Positions 17,868-26,131 of a DNA stretch of 64,000 bases are shown piece after piece. The translations under genes and the position numbers were made by a program. The stretch spans positions 238,637-302,636 of the forward strand of contig NZ_JBBCBW010000004.1 in the NCBI RefSeq assembly GCF_037204085.1, given 5' to 3'. Each line of letters begins with the position of its first letter. The first letter of the stretch is position 1. A model generated the notes under the pieces. The model searched no databases. It saw only the letters and a list, made by a program, of their open reading frames with translations, and was not told the origin of the DNA. The DNA comes from Variovorax sp037204085 (lineage in GTDB: Bacteria > Pseudomonadota > Gammaproteobacteria > Burkholderiales > Burkholderiaceae_C).

Positions 17868-18907
17868 CGGGTGACGGTGAGCCGCTCGGTCAGTTCCCGC
17901 TCCTCCGGCAAGCGCAGTCCGAGTCCGCGCGCCACGGTCATGTTGACGCGCACGGTGGCGGGCGTGGCCGACTCCACCAGCGGGCCGGTGCCGGCACTCG
18001 CCAGCTTCTGGCCGAGCAACCGCGCCTGCCGCGCCAGCTGCGCCGGCGTAGAGACCGCTGCCGCAAGCCCGCCCGAACGCACCAGCCCTTCGCTGGCGCC
18101 GAACACCGGCAAGCCCGCTCCGGCGCCCGCGCGCAATACCGAGAGAGTGGCGGCTTGGCTGTCGCCGATCAGGTCGGGCAGCACCATCAGCGCGTCGCTG
18201 CGCGGGACCACCGAATGCAGTGCAGCGGCCAGCGACCTGGCGTCGGGCGCGTATTCCACCTGCACGTCCCACGGCGGGTTTGCGCCCTGCGCGGCGCGCT
18301 GCAGCTCGCGCACCAGCGGCTCCGATTCGGGCGTGGCGACCACGCCGATGCGGTACTTGTGCGGAAGCACCGCACCCACGAGCGCAAGCTGGTCGCCCAT
18401 GGCGGGGTCGCGCAGCAGCACGCCCACGCGCCGGTCGCCGCGCCGCAGGGCCGGGCTGCTGGCGCGCAGGGTTTCGTAGTCGAGCCGGCTCAGCATCGCA
18501 AGCACCAGCGGCTGCTGGCCGGGTCGCTCGAGCGCCGCGCGCGCCGCCGGCACGCCGACCGCCATGGTCATGCCGGCGTCCGCCGACACGGTGCGCAGGC
18601 CGCGCGTTCGCACGCCGGCATTGGCGCCGCGGTCGGGCTCGGCGGCGGCTGCTTCCACGGCTTGCGAGGTGTCCGTGCCGCCTTGCGGAAGCCGCACCAG
18701 GTCGAAGCGGCCGCCGGGCTCCTGGCCCGCACGAAGATGCTGCACGAACTCCGAGTGCGCGGCGAGGTCGTCGCTCATCAGCACCGTGAGGCCGGTGGCC
18801 GATGCGGCGGCGGCCAGCTGCACCATGCCGAAGGCCAGCGCGGCGCGAGCGCCGCAGCGCAGCCGTTTCCGGAAGAGCGAGATGAAAGGGTTCACGGCAA
18901 CAAACAT
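17864..18907 (-). CDS. Periplasmic substrate-binding protein, ABC (TrpX/YtpX-like) type, without transporter
   Basis: A 347-residue exported protein. The ATG at 18907 gives MFVAVNPFISLFRK and a hydrophobic signal segment (AALAFGMVQLAAAASATG). The frame stays open to a TTG at 18925. The fold resembles the ABC substrate-binding family that includes TrpX: AAARAALERPGQQPLVLAML-like first lobe, DRRVGVLLRDPAMGDQLALV, then a second lobe with SDALMVLPDLIGDSQA and AGLPVFGASEGLVRSGGLAA. No permease or ATPase gene is nearby. Its stop overlaps the start of the hybrid kinase, which suggests ligand sensing in the periplasm, not uptake. Confidence 0.8.
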   Translation of the reverse strand: MFVAVNPFISLFRKRLRCGARAALAFGMVQLAAAASATGLTVLMSDDLAAHSEFVQHLRAGQEPGGRFDLVRLPQGGTDTSQAVEAAAAEPDRGANAGVRTRGLRTVSADAGMTMAVGVPAARAALERPGQQPLVLAMLSRLDYETLRASSPALRRGDRRVGVLLRDPAMGDQLALVGAVLPHKYRIGVVATPESEPLVRELQRAAQGANPPWDVQVEYAPDARSLAAALHSVVPRSDALMVLPDLIGDSQAATLSVLRAGAGAGLPVFGASEGLVRSGGLAAAVSTPAQLARQARLLGQKLASAGTGPLVESATPATVRVNMTVARGLGLRLPEERELTERLTVTR

Positions 18908-19076
18908 GGACTGCTTCTGCAGCAAGAGAGAGCAGTACCCAATGTAAGGAAGCCCCCTGGTTGGCGCGATAAGGCGGAGGGCTTATGTCGGCACCCGCCA
19001 GCGCTTGCAGGCGTGATGAAGTGCACAGCGCGGCGGCTGCTTGGCCTATGTCCGATGGACTAGGGCCTTCAGGCCC

Positions 19077-20966
19077 CTAGGCTTCGGCGTTGAGCAACGC
19101 CGCCGCGCGCTGGGCCTGAATGGCCTGGCGCAACACGCGCGGAGAAACCGGCTTGTAGAGCACCGCGATGCCGGCGCTGGCCACTTCGCGCAGGCGGTCG
19201 GGCTTGGTTTCTCCCGTGACCAGCAGGCGTGCCGTGCCGGGCCCGATGCCGCGCGGATGGCGTTCGAGCGCCGCGATCACGTCCAGCCCGTTGTCGCCGC
19301 CCTGCAGGAGCAGATCGCTCACCACCACGTCCGGCGGCCGCTCCCACGCGTCGGCCAGCGCGAGTGCCTCGGCGCGGGTCTGCGCCGCCTGCACCTCGGC
19401 GCCCCAGTTTGTGAGCACCACCGACAGGCCTTCGAGAATGGTGCGCTCGTCGTCGATCACCAGGATGCGCAACTGCTCGAAGCTGGGTTCCTCCTCGATG
19501 GCGCTGAGGGCCGGCGTCACGTCAAGCGCGGGCAATGCGGCCGGCGCCGAACGCACCAGCACCCGCACGCAGGTGCCCTTGTTCGGCCGCGAGGTGAGCT
19601 CGACGCGGGTGTTGAGCAGTTCCGTCAGGCGCTGCACCGTGGCAAGCCCCAGGCCCATGCCGCGCTGGCCGCGCGGCGCCTGGCGGCCGGTGGCCTCCAC
19701 CTGGTAGAACTCTTCGAACACGCGCGCCTGGTGCTGCACGGCAATGCCCACGCCGGTGTCGACCACGTCGATGCGAACGCCCTTGCCGCGCCGCCGGGCG
19801 CCGATCAGCACGCCGCCTTCGATGGTGTGGCGCAGCGAGTTCGACACCAGGTTGTTGAGGATGCGCGAGAGCATCACGTAGTCGCAGCGCACCCAGAGGT
19901 CGGTCTTGCGCGCCACCAGCCGCAAGCCCTGCTGCTCGGCCACCGGACGGAAGTTGCGGCTGATCTCGTCGAACAGCTGGTCGAGCGGAAAGTCTGCCCA
20001 CTGCGGCTGCAGCACGCCGGCATCGAGCTGCGAGAGATTGAGCAGTTCCGAGAACAGGCGGTCGAGCGAATCGACGCACTCGCGGATGTGGCCGATGCGC
20101 TGCAGGCGCACAGGGTCGGTCTCGCCATTGGCCAGGCCGTCCGAAAACAGCGTGAGCGCATGCAGCGGCTGGCGCAGGTCGTGGCTGGCGGCGGCCAGCA
20201 GGCGCGTCTTGGCCTGGCTCGCGACTTCGAGCTGCTGGTTCTTGCGCGCGAGTTCGGCCGTGGCCTCGCTGATGCGGCTTTGCAGCAGCCGGTGGCTTTC
20301 GGCCAGCGCGCGCGCCGCCTGGTTGAAGCCGTGCTGCAGGTGCCGCACCTCGGAGGTGCCCTCGATGGTCACGCTCGCGGCCTCGCCGGCGCCCAGGCGG
20401 TCGACCGCCTTGCCCAGCGCACGAATCGGCTCGCTGATGCGCCGCGCGGCCCACCAGCCCGCCAGCCCCACGCCCACCAGGCTGGTTGCCAGCACCAGCA
20501 CCACGTTGAGCCACACCGAGCGCCGCGCGTCCTGCACGGCGTCCAGGCTCATCTCGACCATGACCTTGCCGCTATGCCGGCCGTCCTCGCTCACCACCGG
20601 CACCACCACCTGCAGCCCTTCGCCCCGGGCGCGGTCGACGGTTTCGGAGTTGGCGACGATCTCGCCGTCGTCCGACCAGATCTGCACCTGCTGCACGTGC
20701 GGCTGATAGGTGCCCGACTGGGCCGTGCGCTGAAGAATGCGGCGGTCCATGCGCACCAGCGGAGCTTGCGCCGCGGTGGCAACCTGCAGCGCCACCGTTT
20801 GCGCATTGGCGCGCATCAGCTCGGTGAGGTTGTCCAGGTGCTGGCGCGTCAGAACGGCAATGGCCGCCAGCGTGGCAGCGGTTGCCGGCACCAGCGCCAG
20901 CAGGATCAGCTGCTGGGCGAAGGTGAGGCGCGCAAGCCCACGGACGACGCTGAAGTTCCAGTTCAT
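19077..20966 (-). CDS. Second hybrid sensor histidine kinase with C-terminal receiver
   Basis: A 629-residue membrane kinase. TM1 lies at about 16-40 (AQQLILLALVPATAATLAAI), a periplasmic sensor of roughly 115 residues follows (VQIWSDDGEIVANSETVDRA), then TM2 at about 157-180 and a HAMP domain (RRISEPIRALGKAVDRLGAG). The H-box is LLAAASHDLRQPLHALTLF, with N-box NLVSNSLRHT, G1 DTGVGIA and G2 GMGLGLAT. The receiver has VIDDERT and phospho-acceptor Asp in DVVVSDLLLQGG. The H-box is almost identical to that of the kinase at 15867-17867, so they are paralogues. It is divergent from two tandem PhnD-like genes, its probable sensory partners. No output regulator is adjacent. Confidence 0.92.
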   Translation of the reverse strand: MNWNFSVVRGLARLTFAQQLILLALVPATAATLAAIAVLTRQHLDNLTELMRANAQTVALQVATAAQAPLVRMDRRILQRTAQSGTYQPHVQQVQIWSDDGEIVANSETVDRARGEGLQVVVPVVSEDGRHSGKVMVEMSLDAVQDARRSVWLNVVLVLATSLVGVGLAGWWAARRISEPIRALGKAVDRLGAGEAASVTIEGTSEVRHLQHGFNQAARALAESHRLLQSRISEATAELARKNQQLEVASQAKTRLLAAASHDLRQPLHALTLFSDGLANGETDPVRLQRIGHIRECVDSLDRLFSELLNLSQLDAGVLQPQWADFPLDQLFDEISRNFRPVAEQQGLRLVARKTDLWVRCDYVMLSRILNNLVSNSLRHTIEGGVLIGARRRGKGVRIDVVDTGVGIAVQHQARVFEEFYQVEATGRQAPRGQRGMGLGLATVQRLTELLNTRVELTSRPNKGTCVRVLVRSAPAALPALDVTPALSAIEEEPSFEQLRILVIDDERTILEGLSVVLTNWGAEVQAAQTRAEALALADAWERPPDVVVSDLLLQGGDNGLDVIAALERHPRGIGPGTARLLVTGETKPDRLREVASAGIAVLYKPVSPRVLRQAIQAQRAAALLNAEA

Positions 20967-21126
20967 GGGGGCATTTGGCGCATGAAGATCAAGCTTAGAG
21001 GCCCAGATTACGGAGCGAAAGATGGGAAAAACATCACAAAAACAACTTGTATTTGATATCTAATCGTGTCCGCGTTGTCCATGTTAGACCCGCTGACCCG
21101 CAGCGGCCCATGTTCCGTGTCCAAAA

Positions 21127-22230
21127 ATGCAGGCCTCCCCAAGCCGCGTCCGGAAGGCTTCCGGCGCCATTGATGCCTTTCATGCCCCGCACCGCAGCCC
21201 GTGGTTCAGGCGTGCTGCCGCCATGGTGGTTCGCCGCGGCGCACTCGCGTTGATGCTGCTCGCCGGCCTGCCGATGCTGGCGGCCGCCCAGCCCGCGCTG
21301 CAGCCCGATGCACCGGTGCGCTTCGGCATCCTGCCGCTCGGCGGTGCTTTCGAATCGCGCAGCGACTGGGACCCTTTGCTGGCCGAACTGAGCCGCGCCA
21401 TCGCCCGGCCGGTGAGCGTGCTCTCGGTCAATTCGTATGAGGCGCTGGAGCAGGCCATCCGCCGCGACGAGGTCGACATGGCGTTCCTGTCCGGAAAGAT
21501 GGCGCTAGACGCCGTGACGCAGCGCCGCATGAAAGTGGTGGCGCAGGTGGTGCGCCACGACGGCCTGGCGGGCTACCGCGCGCTGCTGCTCACCCGCAAG
21601 ACGCCGCCGTTCAATACCAAGAAGAGCCTGCTGGGCGAGCCGGAACGCTGGCGCCTTGCGCGCGGCGAGCGGCAGTCGGTCTCCGGCTTCATCGTGCCGC
21701 AGCTGCAGTTCTTCCTGCCCAACCACATCGCCATGGAAACCCGCTTCCTGAGCGAGATCGTCGGCACCCACCAGGCGACCGCCCTCGCCGTGGCCAACAA
21801 CGAAGCCGATGTGGCCACCAACAACACGGCCGATTTCGAGCGCTTCAAGCAGCGCTTTCCGGCTGAGGCGCAGCGGCTGCAGGTGCTGTGGGAGTCGGAG
21901 CTGATTCCGCATGCGCAGATCGTGGTGCGGCGTGAATACCCGCCCGAGTTGCGCAGCAGCGTGCAGGCTTTCCTGGTCGGCTACGGCCGCGCCAAGGGCC
22001 CCAAGGGCGATGCGGAGCGGGCCGTGCTCAAGTCGCTGCACGACCTGGCCGGCTTCGTGGCGGCGGACAACAGCTCGCTGCAGCCGGCCGCCAAGCTTGC
22101 CTATCAGCTGGCCAAGCAGAACGCCATGACCGCGCAATGGGTCAACGACGAGGCGCGGCAGGCGCGCCTGAAGCGCATCGAAAGCGGCTACGTGGAGCAG
22201 GCCACCGTCCTTCGGGACCTGTCGCCCTGA
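21127..22230 (+). CDS. PhnD-like phosphate/phosphonate-type periplasmic binding protein, copy 1
   Basis: A 367-residue protein of the PhnD family. The N-terminus is uncertain: from the ATG at 21127 about 32 polar residues precede a good signal peptide, MVVRRGALALMLLAGLPM, which would begin at ATG 21223. Neither start has a clear Shine-Dalgarno site. Core motifs are VRFGILPLGG, SYEALEQAIRRDEVDMAFLS, VSGFIVPQLQFFLP and HQATALAVANNEADVATNN. It is followed after 1 bp by a close paralogue. No phn permease/ATPase genes are present, so a sensing role with the divergent hybrid kinase is more likely than transport. PhnD-like sensor domains are known in kinases such as TtrS. Confidence 0.85.
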   Translation: MQASPSRVRKASGAIDAFHAPHRSPWFRRAAAMVVRRGALALMLLAGLPMLAAAQPALQPDAPVRFGILPLGGAFESRSDWDPLLAELSRAIARPVSVLSVNSYEALEQAIRRDEVDMAFLSGKMALDAVTQRRMKVVAQVVRHDGLAGYRALLLTRKTPPFNTKKSLLGEPERWRLARGERQSVSGFIVPQLQFFLPNHIAMETRFLSEIVGTHQATALAVANNEADVATNNTADFERFKQRFPAEAQRLQVLWESELIPHAQIVVRREYPPELRSSVQAFLVGYGRAKGPKGDAERAVLKSLHDLAGFVAADNSSLQPAAKLAYQLAKQNAMTAQWVNDEARQARLKRIESGYVEQATVLRDLSP

Positions 22231-22231
22231 C

Positions 22232-23293
22232 ATGCCTGCCCGCGCGCTGCCTCGCGCTGTCGGGTGGATTGCCGCCATGGCACTGCCGCTCATGCTGGTT
22301 GCCACCGCGCTCTTGCTTGGCCCGGGCAGCGCCGGTGCCACCGAAAAAGCGGCCGCTCCCGCCAAGCCCGTGCGCTTTGGCGTGCTGCCGCTGGGGGGCG
22401 CGGTCGAGTCGCGTGCGTTGTGGATGCCGCTGCTGGCCGACATGAGCCAGGCCATCGGCGTGCCGGTGACTGCTTACTCCGTGGCGTCGTACGAAGAGCT
22501 CGACCGCGCCATCAAGCGCGATGAGGTCGACATGGCGTTTCTCTCGGCCAAGATCGCGCTGGACGCAGTGATGCAGCGGCGCATGAAGGTGGTGGCGCAA
22601 ATCGCCCGCCGGCCCGGCATGCCCACCCACCGCGCGGTGCTGCTCACGCGAAGGACCGGCGCGCCCAACACGCTGGAAGCGGTGCTCGCAGAGCCCGAGC
22701 GCTGGCGCCTCGCGCGCGGCGACAGCCGCTCGGTGACCGGATTTCTCATACCGCAGAGCCAGCTGTTCCTGCCGCGCAAGATCCAGATGGAAACCCAGTT
22801 CCGCGGCGAGATCGTCGGCAACCACCAGGCCACCGCGCTTGCAGTGGCCAATGGCGACGCCGACGTGGCCACCAACAACACCACCGACTTCGAGCGCTTC
22901 AGGGAACAGTTTCCCGTCGAGGCCGCGCGGCTGCATGTGGTGTGGGAGTCCGAGCCGCCGCCCGGCGCACAGATGGTGGTGCGGCGCGACTACCCACCCG
23001 CGTTCCAGGCCCGGCTGCAGGCTTTCCTGATCGGCTACGGCCAAGGCAAGGGCCCGCGCGCCGATGCCGAACGCGAAGTGCTCAAGACGCTGCGCGCGGC
23101 CTACGGCTATGCGCCGGCCGACGACAGCGCGCTGTTGCCCGAGGCCACGCTGGAGTACCAGCTGGGCAAGCAGAACGCGATGGCGGCTGCGTGGGTCAAC
23201 GATGCGGCGCGCGAGCAAAGGCTGCGGCGCATCGAGCAGGCTTACAAGGAACAGGTTGAGACGTTGCGCGCGGCGTCTGGCGCCGCGCGCTGA
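22232..23293 (+). CDS. PhnD-like periplasmic binding protein, copy 2 (tandem paralogue)
   Basis: A 353-residue paralogue of the preceding gene. Its ATG lies 1 bp after the neighbour's stop. It has a signal peptide (IAAMALPLMLVATALLLGPG). Shared blocks include SYEELDRAIKRDEVDMAFLS, LDAVMQRRMKVVAQI, EPERWRLARGDSRSVTGF and HQATALAVANGDADVATNN, at identity well above half by eye. It ends with a longer basic helix (REQRLRRIEQAYKEQVETLR). The two probably arose by tandem duplication and may form a heterodimer or bind different ligands. Ligand unknown. Confidence 0.86.
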   Translation: MPARALPRAVGWIAAMALPLMLVATALLLGPGSAGATEKAAAPAKPVRFGVLPLGGAVESRALWMPLLADMSQAIGVPVTAYSVASYEELDRAIKRDEVDMAFLSAKIALDAVMQRRMKVVAQIARRPGMPTHRAVLLTRRTGAPNTLEAVLAEPERWRLARGDSRSVTGFLIPQSQLFLPRKIQMETQFRGEIVGNHQATALAVANGDADVATNNTTDFERFREQFPVEAARLHVVWESEPPPGAQMVVRRDYPPAFQARLQAFLIGYGQGKGPRADAEREVLKTLRAAYGYAPADDSALLPEATLEYQLGKQNAMAAAWVNDAAREQRLRRIEQAYKEQVETLRAASGAAR

Positions 23294-23438
23294 GCCAAGG
23301 CGCGCGAGGCGCCCGCCTAGTCCCTTCGCCGTAGCTCCAAATCCCTCCGCCTAGGCCGTTAGGCGGATTTGCCGCCGGCCTTGCGCGCCGGAAACTCCGT
23401 GCTTCTTTCGGGCAGCCCTTGCCTTTGACGGAGTGCGG

Positions 23439-24770
23439 ATGAGTTGGCGAACAAAAGTGGTCTGGAGCGAGGGGATGCTGCTGCAGCCCCAGCACCTGCA
23501 GCAGAGCGAGCGTCATGGCGACCATGCGCGGCATGTGCTTTTGCGGTCGACCACGCCCTATGCCTGGGGTTTCGCGGAGATCGAGATCGACCAGGCCGCG
23601 CTCACGCTGGGCAAGCTCGCGCTGGTGCGCGCTGTAGGCATCTTCGGCGACGGCACGGTGTTCGACATGCCGGCGGTCGATCCGCTGCCCGAGCCCATCG
23701 ACATTCCACCGACGATGCGCGACGAGGCCGTGATGCTCGCGCTGCCGCTCCGCCGCGCCGGTGCGCGCGAGGCCGACGCAGAAGAATATGAAGAGCTGGT
23801 GCGCCACCGCGTGCTCGAGTCCGATGTGCCCGACTCCAACACCGCCGGCGAGCGCACGGCCATGCTGCAACTGGGCCAGCTGCATACGCGCCTGATGCGC
23901 GCCGGTGAAGCGACCGATGCCTGGACCACACTCGGCGTGGCCCGGGTGGTGGAACGCCGCGTCGACAACCAGGTGCAGCTCGACCGTGCCATGCTGCCGC
24001 CGCTGCTCGACGTGGCGGGCCATGCCGTGATCCGTTCGTGGCTCGACGAACTGCTGGGCCTTTTGCGCCAACGCGGCGAGGCGCTGGCCGGGCGGATGAC
24101 GCAAGGCGGCACGGGCGGCGTGGCCGAGATCGCGGATTTCATGCTGCTGCAGACGGTCAACCGCAACGAGGCGGTGTTTGCGCACCTGGCCAAGAGCGCG
24201 ATGCTGCACCCGCAGCATTTCTTCGAGCATGCCCTCGGGCTGGCGGGCGATCTGGCGAGTTTTCGCGATTCGCGCCGTGTCACGCGCTTTGGTCCCTATA
24301 TCCACGACGACCTGGCGCTGAGCTTCCGCCCGGTGATGGATGACCTGCGCCGCAGCCTGTCGATGGTGCTGGAGCAGTCGGCCATCCGCATCGAGCTGCA
24401 CGACCGCAAGCACGGCGTGCGCGTGGCGGTGGTCACCGATGTGGAGCTGCAGCGCAAGGCGACCTTCGTGCTTGCGGTGAATGCCAACATGCCGAGCGAG
24501 GCGCTGCGCGCGCGCTTTCCCACGCAGGTCAAGATCGGCCCGGTCGAGCGCATCCGCGACCTGGTCAACCTGGCGCTCCCGGGCGTCACGCTCACGCCCA
24601 TGCCGGTGGCGCCGCGCCAGATTCCCTTTCATACCGGGGCCAACTACTTCGAGCTTGAAACGCGCAACAGCGACCTGTGGCGCCAGCTGGAGCAATCGGG
24701 CGGCATCGCGATGCACATCGCGGGCGACTTTCCCGGCCTCGACCTCGCGTTCTGGGCCATTCGTTCCTAG
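23439..24770 (+). CDS. tssK: Type VI secretion baseplate subunit TssK
   Basis: A 443-residue TssK, the trimeric adaptor linking the T6SS baseplate to the TssJLM membrane complex. The ATG at 23439 follows GGAG with 5-bp spacing; a GTG two codons earlier is in frame. The family signature at the start is KVVWSEGMLLQPQHLQQSER. Later conserved parts are FMLLQTVNRNEAVFAHL, HPQHFFEHALGLAGDL and PRQIPFHTGANYFEL near the C-terminus. It heads the run tssK-tssL-tssM-tagF. The usual tssJ lipoprotein gene is absent from the 145 bp upstream. Confidence 0.95.
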   Translation: MSWRTKVVWSEGMLLQPQHLQQSERHGDHARHVLLRSTTPYAWGFAEIEIDQAALTLGKLALVRAVGIFGDGTVFDMPAVDPLPEPIDIPPTMRDEAVMLALPLRRAGAREADAEEYEELVRHRVLESDVPDSNTAGERTAMLQLGQLHTRLMRAGEATDAWTTLGVARVVERRVDNQVQLDRAMLPPLLDVAGHAVIRSWLDELLGLLRQRGEALAGRMTQGGTGGVAEIADFMLLQTVNRNEAVFAHLAKSAMLHPQHFFEHALGLAGDLASFRDSRRVTRFGPYIHDDLALSFRPVMDDLRRSLSMVLEQSAIRIELHDRKHGVRVAVVTDVELQRKATFVLAVNANMPSEALRARFPTQVKIGPVERIRDLVNLALPGVTLTPMPVAPRQIPFHTGANYFELETRNSDLWRQLEQSGGIAMHIAGDFPGLDLAFWAIRS

Positions 24771-24802
24771 CCGCATCGGGCTGACGGAAACGGAACACCA
24801 TC

Positions 24803-26131
24803 ATGACCACACCAGACCCCTTCGCCGCTTTCGAGTCGGAGCGCACGGTCATCAAGCCCAAGCCGCGCACGCCGGCCGGCACGCCGCCGCCCGCGGCTGC
24901 GCCCGCGCCGTTCTTCGGCGGTGCCGATCCGACACCCGCCGCGGATGTAGGCGAGATCGGGCTGCTCAATCCGCTGGTGTCGGCCGCGGGCAAGCTGCTG
25001 GTGCTCATCGGCAAGTTGCGCAACCTCGCGCAGCCGCCCAACGTGCCGGCCTTGCGCGCCTCCACCGCCGAGGCGGTGAACCAGTTCGACGCCGCCGCGC
25101 GCCGCGCCGGCATCTCCAACGAGTCGGTGCTTGCCGCCCGCTACGTCCTCTGCACTTCTCTCGACGAAGCCGTGGCCAACACGCCCTGGGGCGTGCAGGC
25201 CGGCTGGAACAAGCAGAGCCTGCTGGTGCAGTTCCACAACGAAACCTGGGGCGGCGAAAAAGTGTTCCAGCTGCTCGCCAAGCTCGCGCAGGACGTGCCC
25301 ACGCACCGCCAGCTGCTGGAGCTCATCTACAGCGTGCTCGCACTCGGTTTCGAAGGCCGTTACCGCGTGGTCGACAACGGCCGTGCGCAGCTCGATTCGG
25401 TGCGCCAGCGCTTGGCCGACCTCATCGCCAAGGACCGCCCGCCGCTCGAAGCCGAGCTCTCGCCGCATTGGCGCGGGCAGGGCGCGGGCACCGTGCGGCT
25501 GCGTGAATCGCTGCCGCTGTGGGTGTTTGCGGCAGGCTTTGCGCTGCTGCTCGCGCTGGCCTGGTTCGGCCTGCGGCTCACGCTCAACTACCGCTCCGAC
25601 ACCACCTATGCCGCCGTGTCGGGCCTGCGCGTGCCCAACATACAGATTGCGCCGCCCGCCGTGCCGGCCAAGTCGCCGCGGCTCGCGCGCTTTCTCGAGC
25701 CCGAGATCAAGCAGGGCCTGGTGACAGTGACCGACGAGGCCGACCGCAGCGTGGTGCGCCTGCGCGGCGACTCCTTCTTCGGCTCCGGCAGCGCCGAGCC
25801 CATGGCCGCCTCGCTGCCGGTGCTGCGCCGCATCGGCCAGGCGCTGGCCGAGGTGAAGGGCGAGGTGCTGATCACCGGCCACTCCGACAACCAGCCGATC
25901 CGCTCGCTGCGCTATCCCTCCAACTGGCACCTGTCGGCCGCGCGCGCCGATGCGGTGAAGGGCGCGCTCACCACGCTGGTGGAGCCGGCGCGCATGCGCT
26001 CCGACGGCAAGGCCGACGCCGAGCCCGTGGCCGCCAACGACACCCCGGCCAACCGCGCGCGCAACCGGCGTGTCGACATCGTGCTGTTGTCGGAGCCCGA
26101 TCGGGTGGCTTCGGCGGGAGTGACGAAATGA
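24803..26131 (+). CDS. tssL: T6SS inner-membrane protein TssL (DotU) with OmpA-like extension
   Basis: A 442-residue TssL. After a Pro/Ala-rich N-terminal linker, the cytoplasmic DotU domain spans about residues 50-220 (RRAGISNESVLAARYVLCTS, WGGEKVFQLLAKLAQD, SVLALGFEGRYRV). One TM helix lies at about 234-254 (PLWVFAAGFALLLALAWFGL). A periplasmic OmpA/MotB-type peptidoglycan-binding domain follows (LRGDSFFGSGSAEP, ITGHSDNQPIRS, NRARNRRVDIVLL). Fused OmpA domains ('evolved' TssL) anchor the complex to the wall. The stop overlaps the tssM ATG by 4 bp. Confidence 0.95.
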   Translation: MTTPDPFAAFESERTVIKPKPRTPAGTPPPAAAPAPFFGGADPTPAADVGEIGLLNPLVSAAGKLLVLIGKLRNLAQPPNVPALRASTAEAVNQFDAAARRAGISNESVLAARYVLCTSLDEAVANTPWGVQAGWNKQSLLVQFHNETWGGEKVFQLLAKLAQDVPTHRQLLELIYSVLALGFEGRYRVVDNGRAQLDSVRQRLADLIAKDRPPLEAELSPHWRGQGAGTVRLRESLPLWVFAAGFALLLALAWFGLRLTLNYRSDTTYAAVSGLRVPNIQIAPPAVPAKSPRLARFLEPEIKQGLVTVTDEADRSVVRLRGDSFFGSGSAEPMAASLPVLRRIGQALAEVKGEVLITGHSDNQPIRSLRYPSNWHLSAARADAVKGALTTLVEPARMRSDGKADAEPVAANDTPANRARNRRVDIVLLSEPDRVASAGVTK

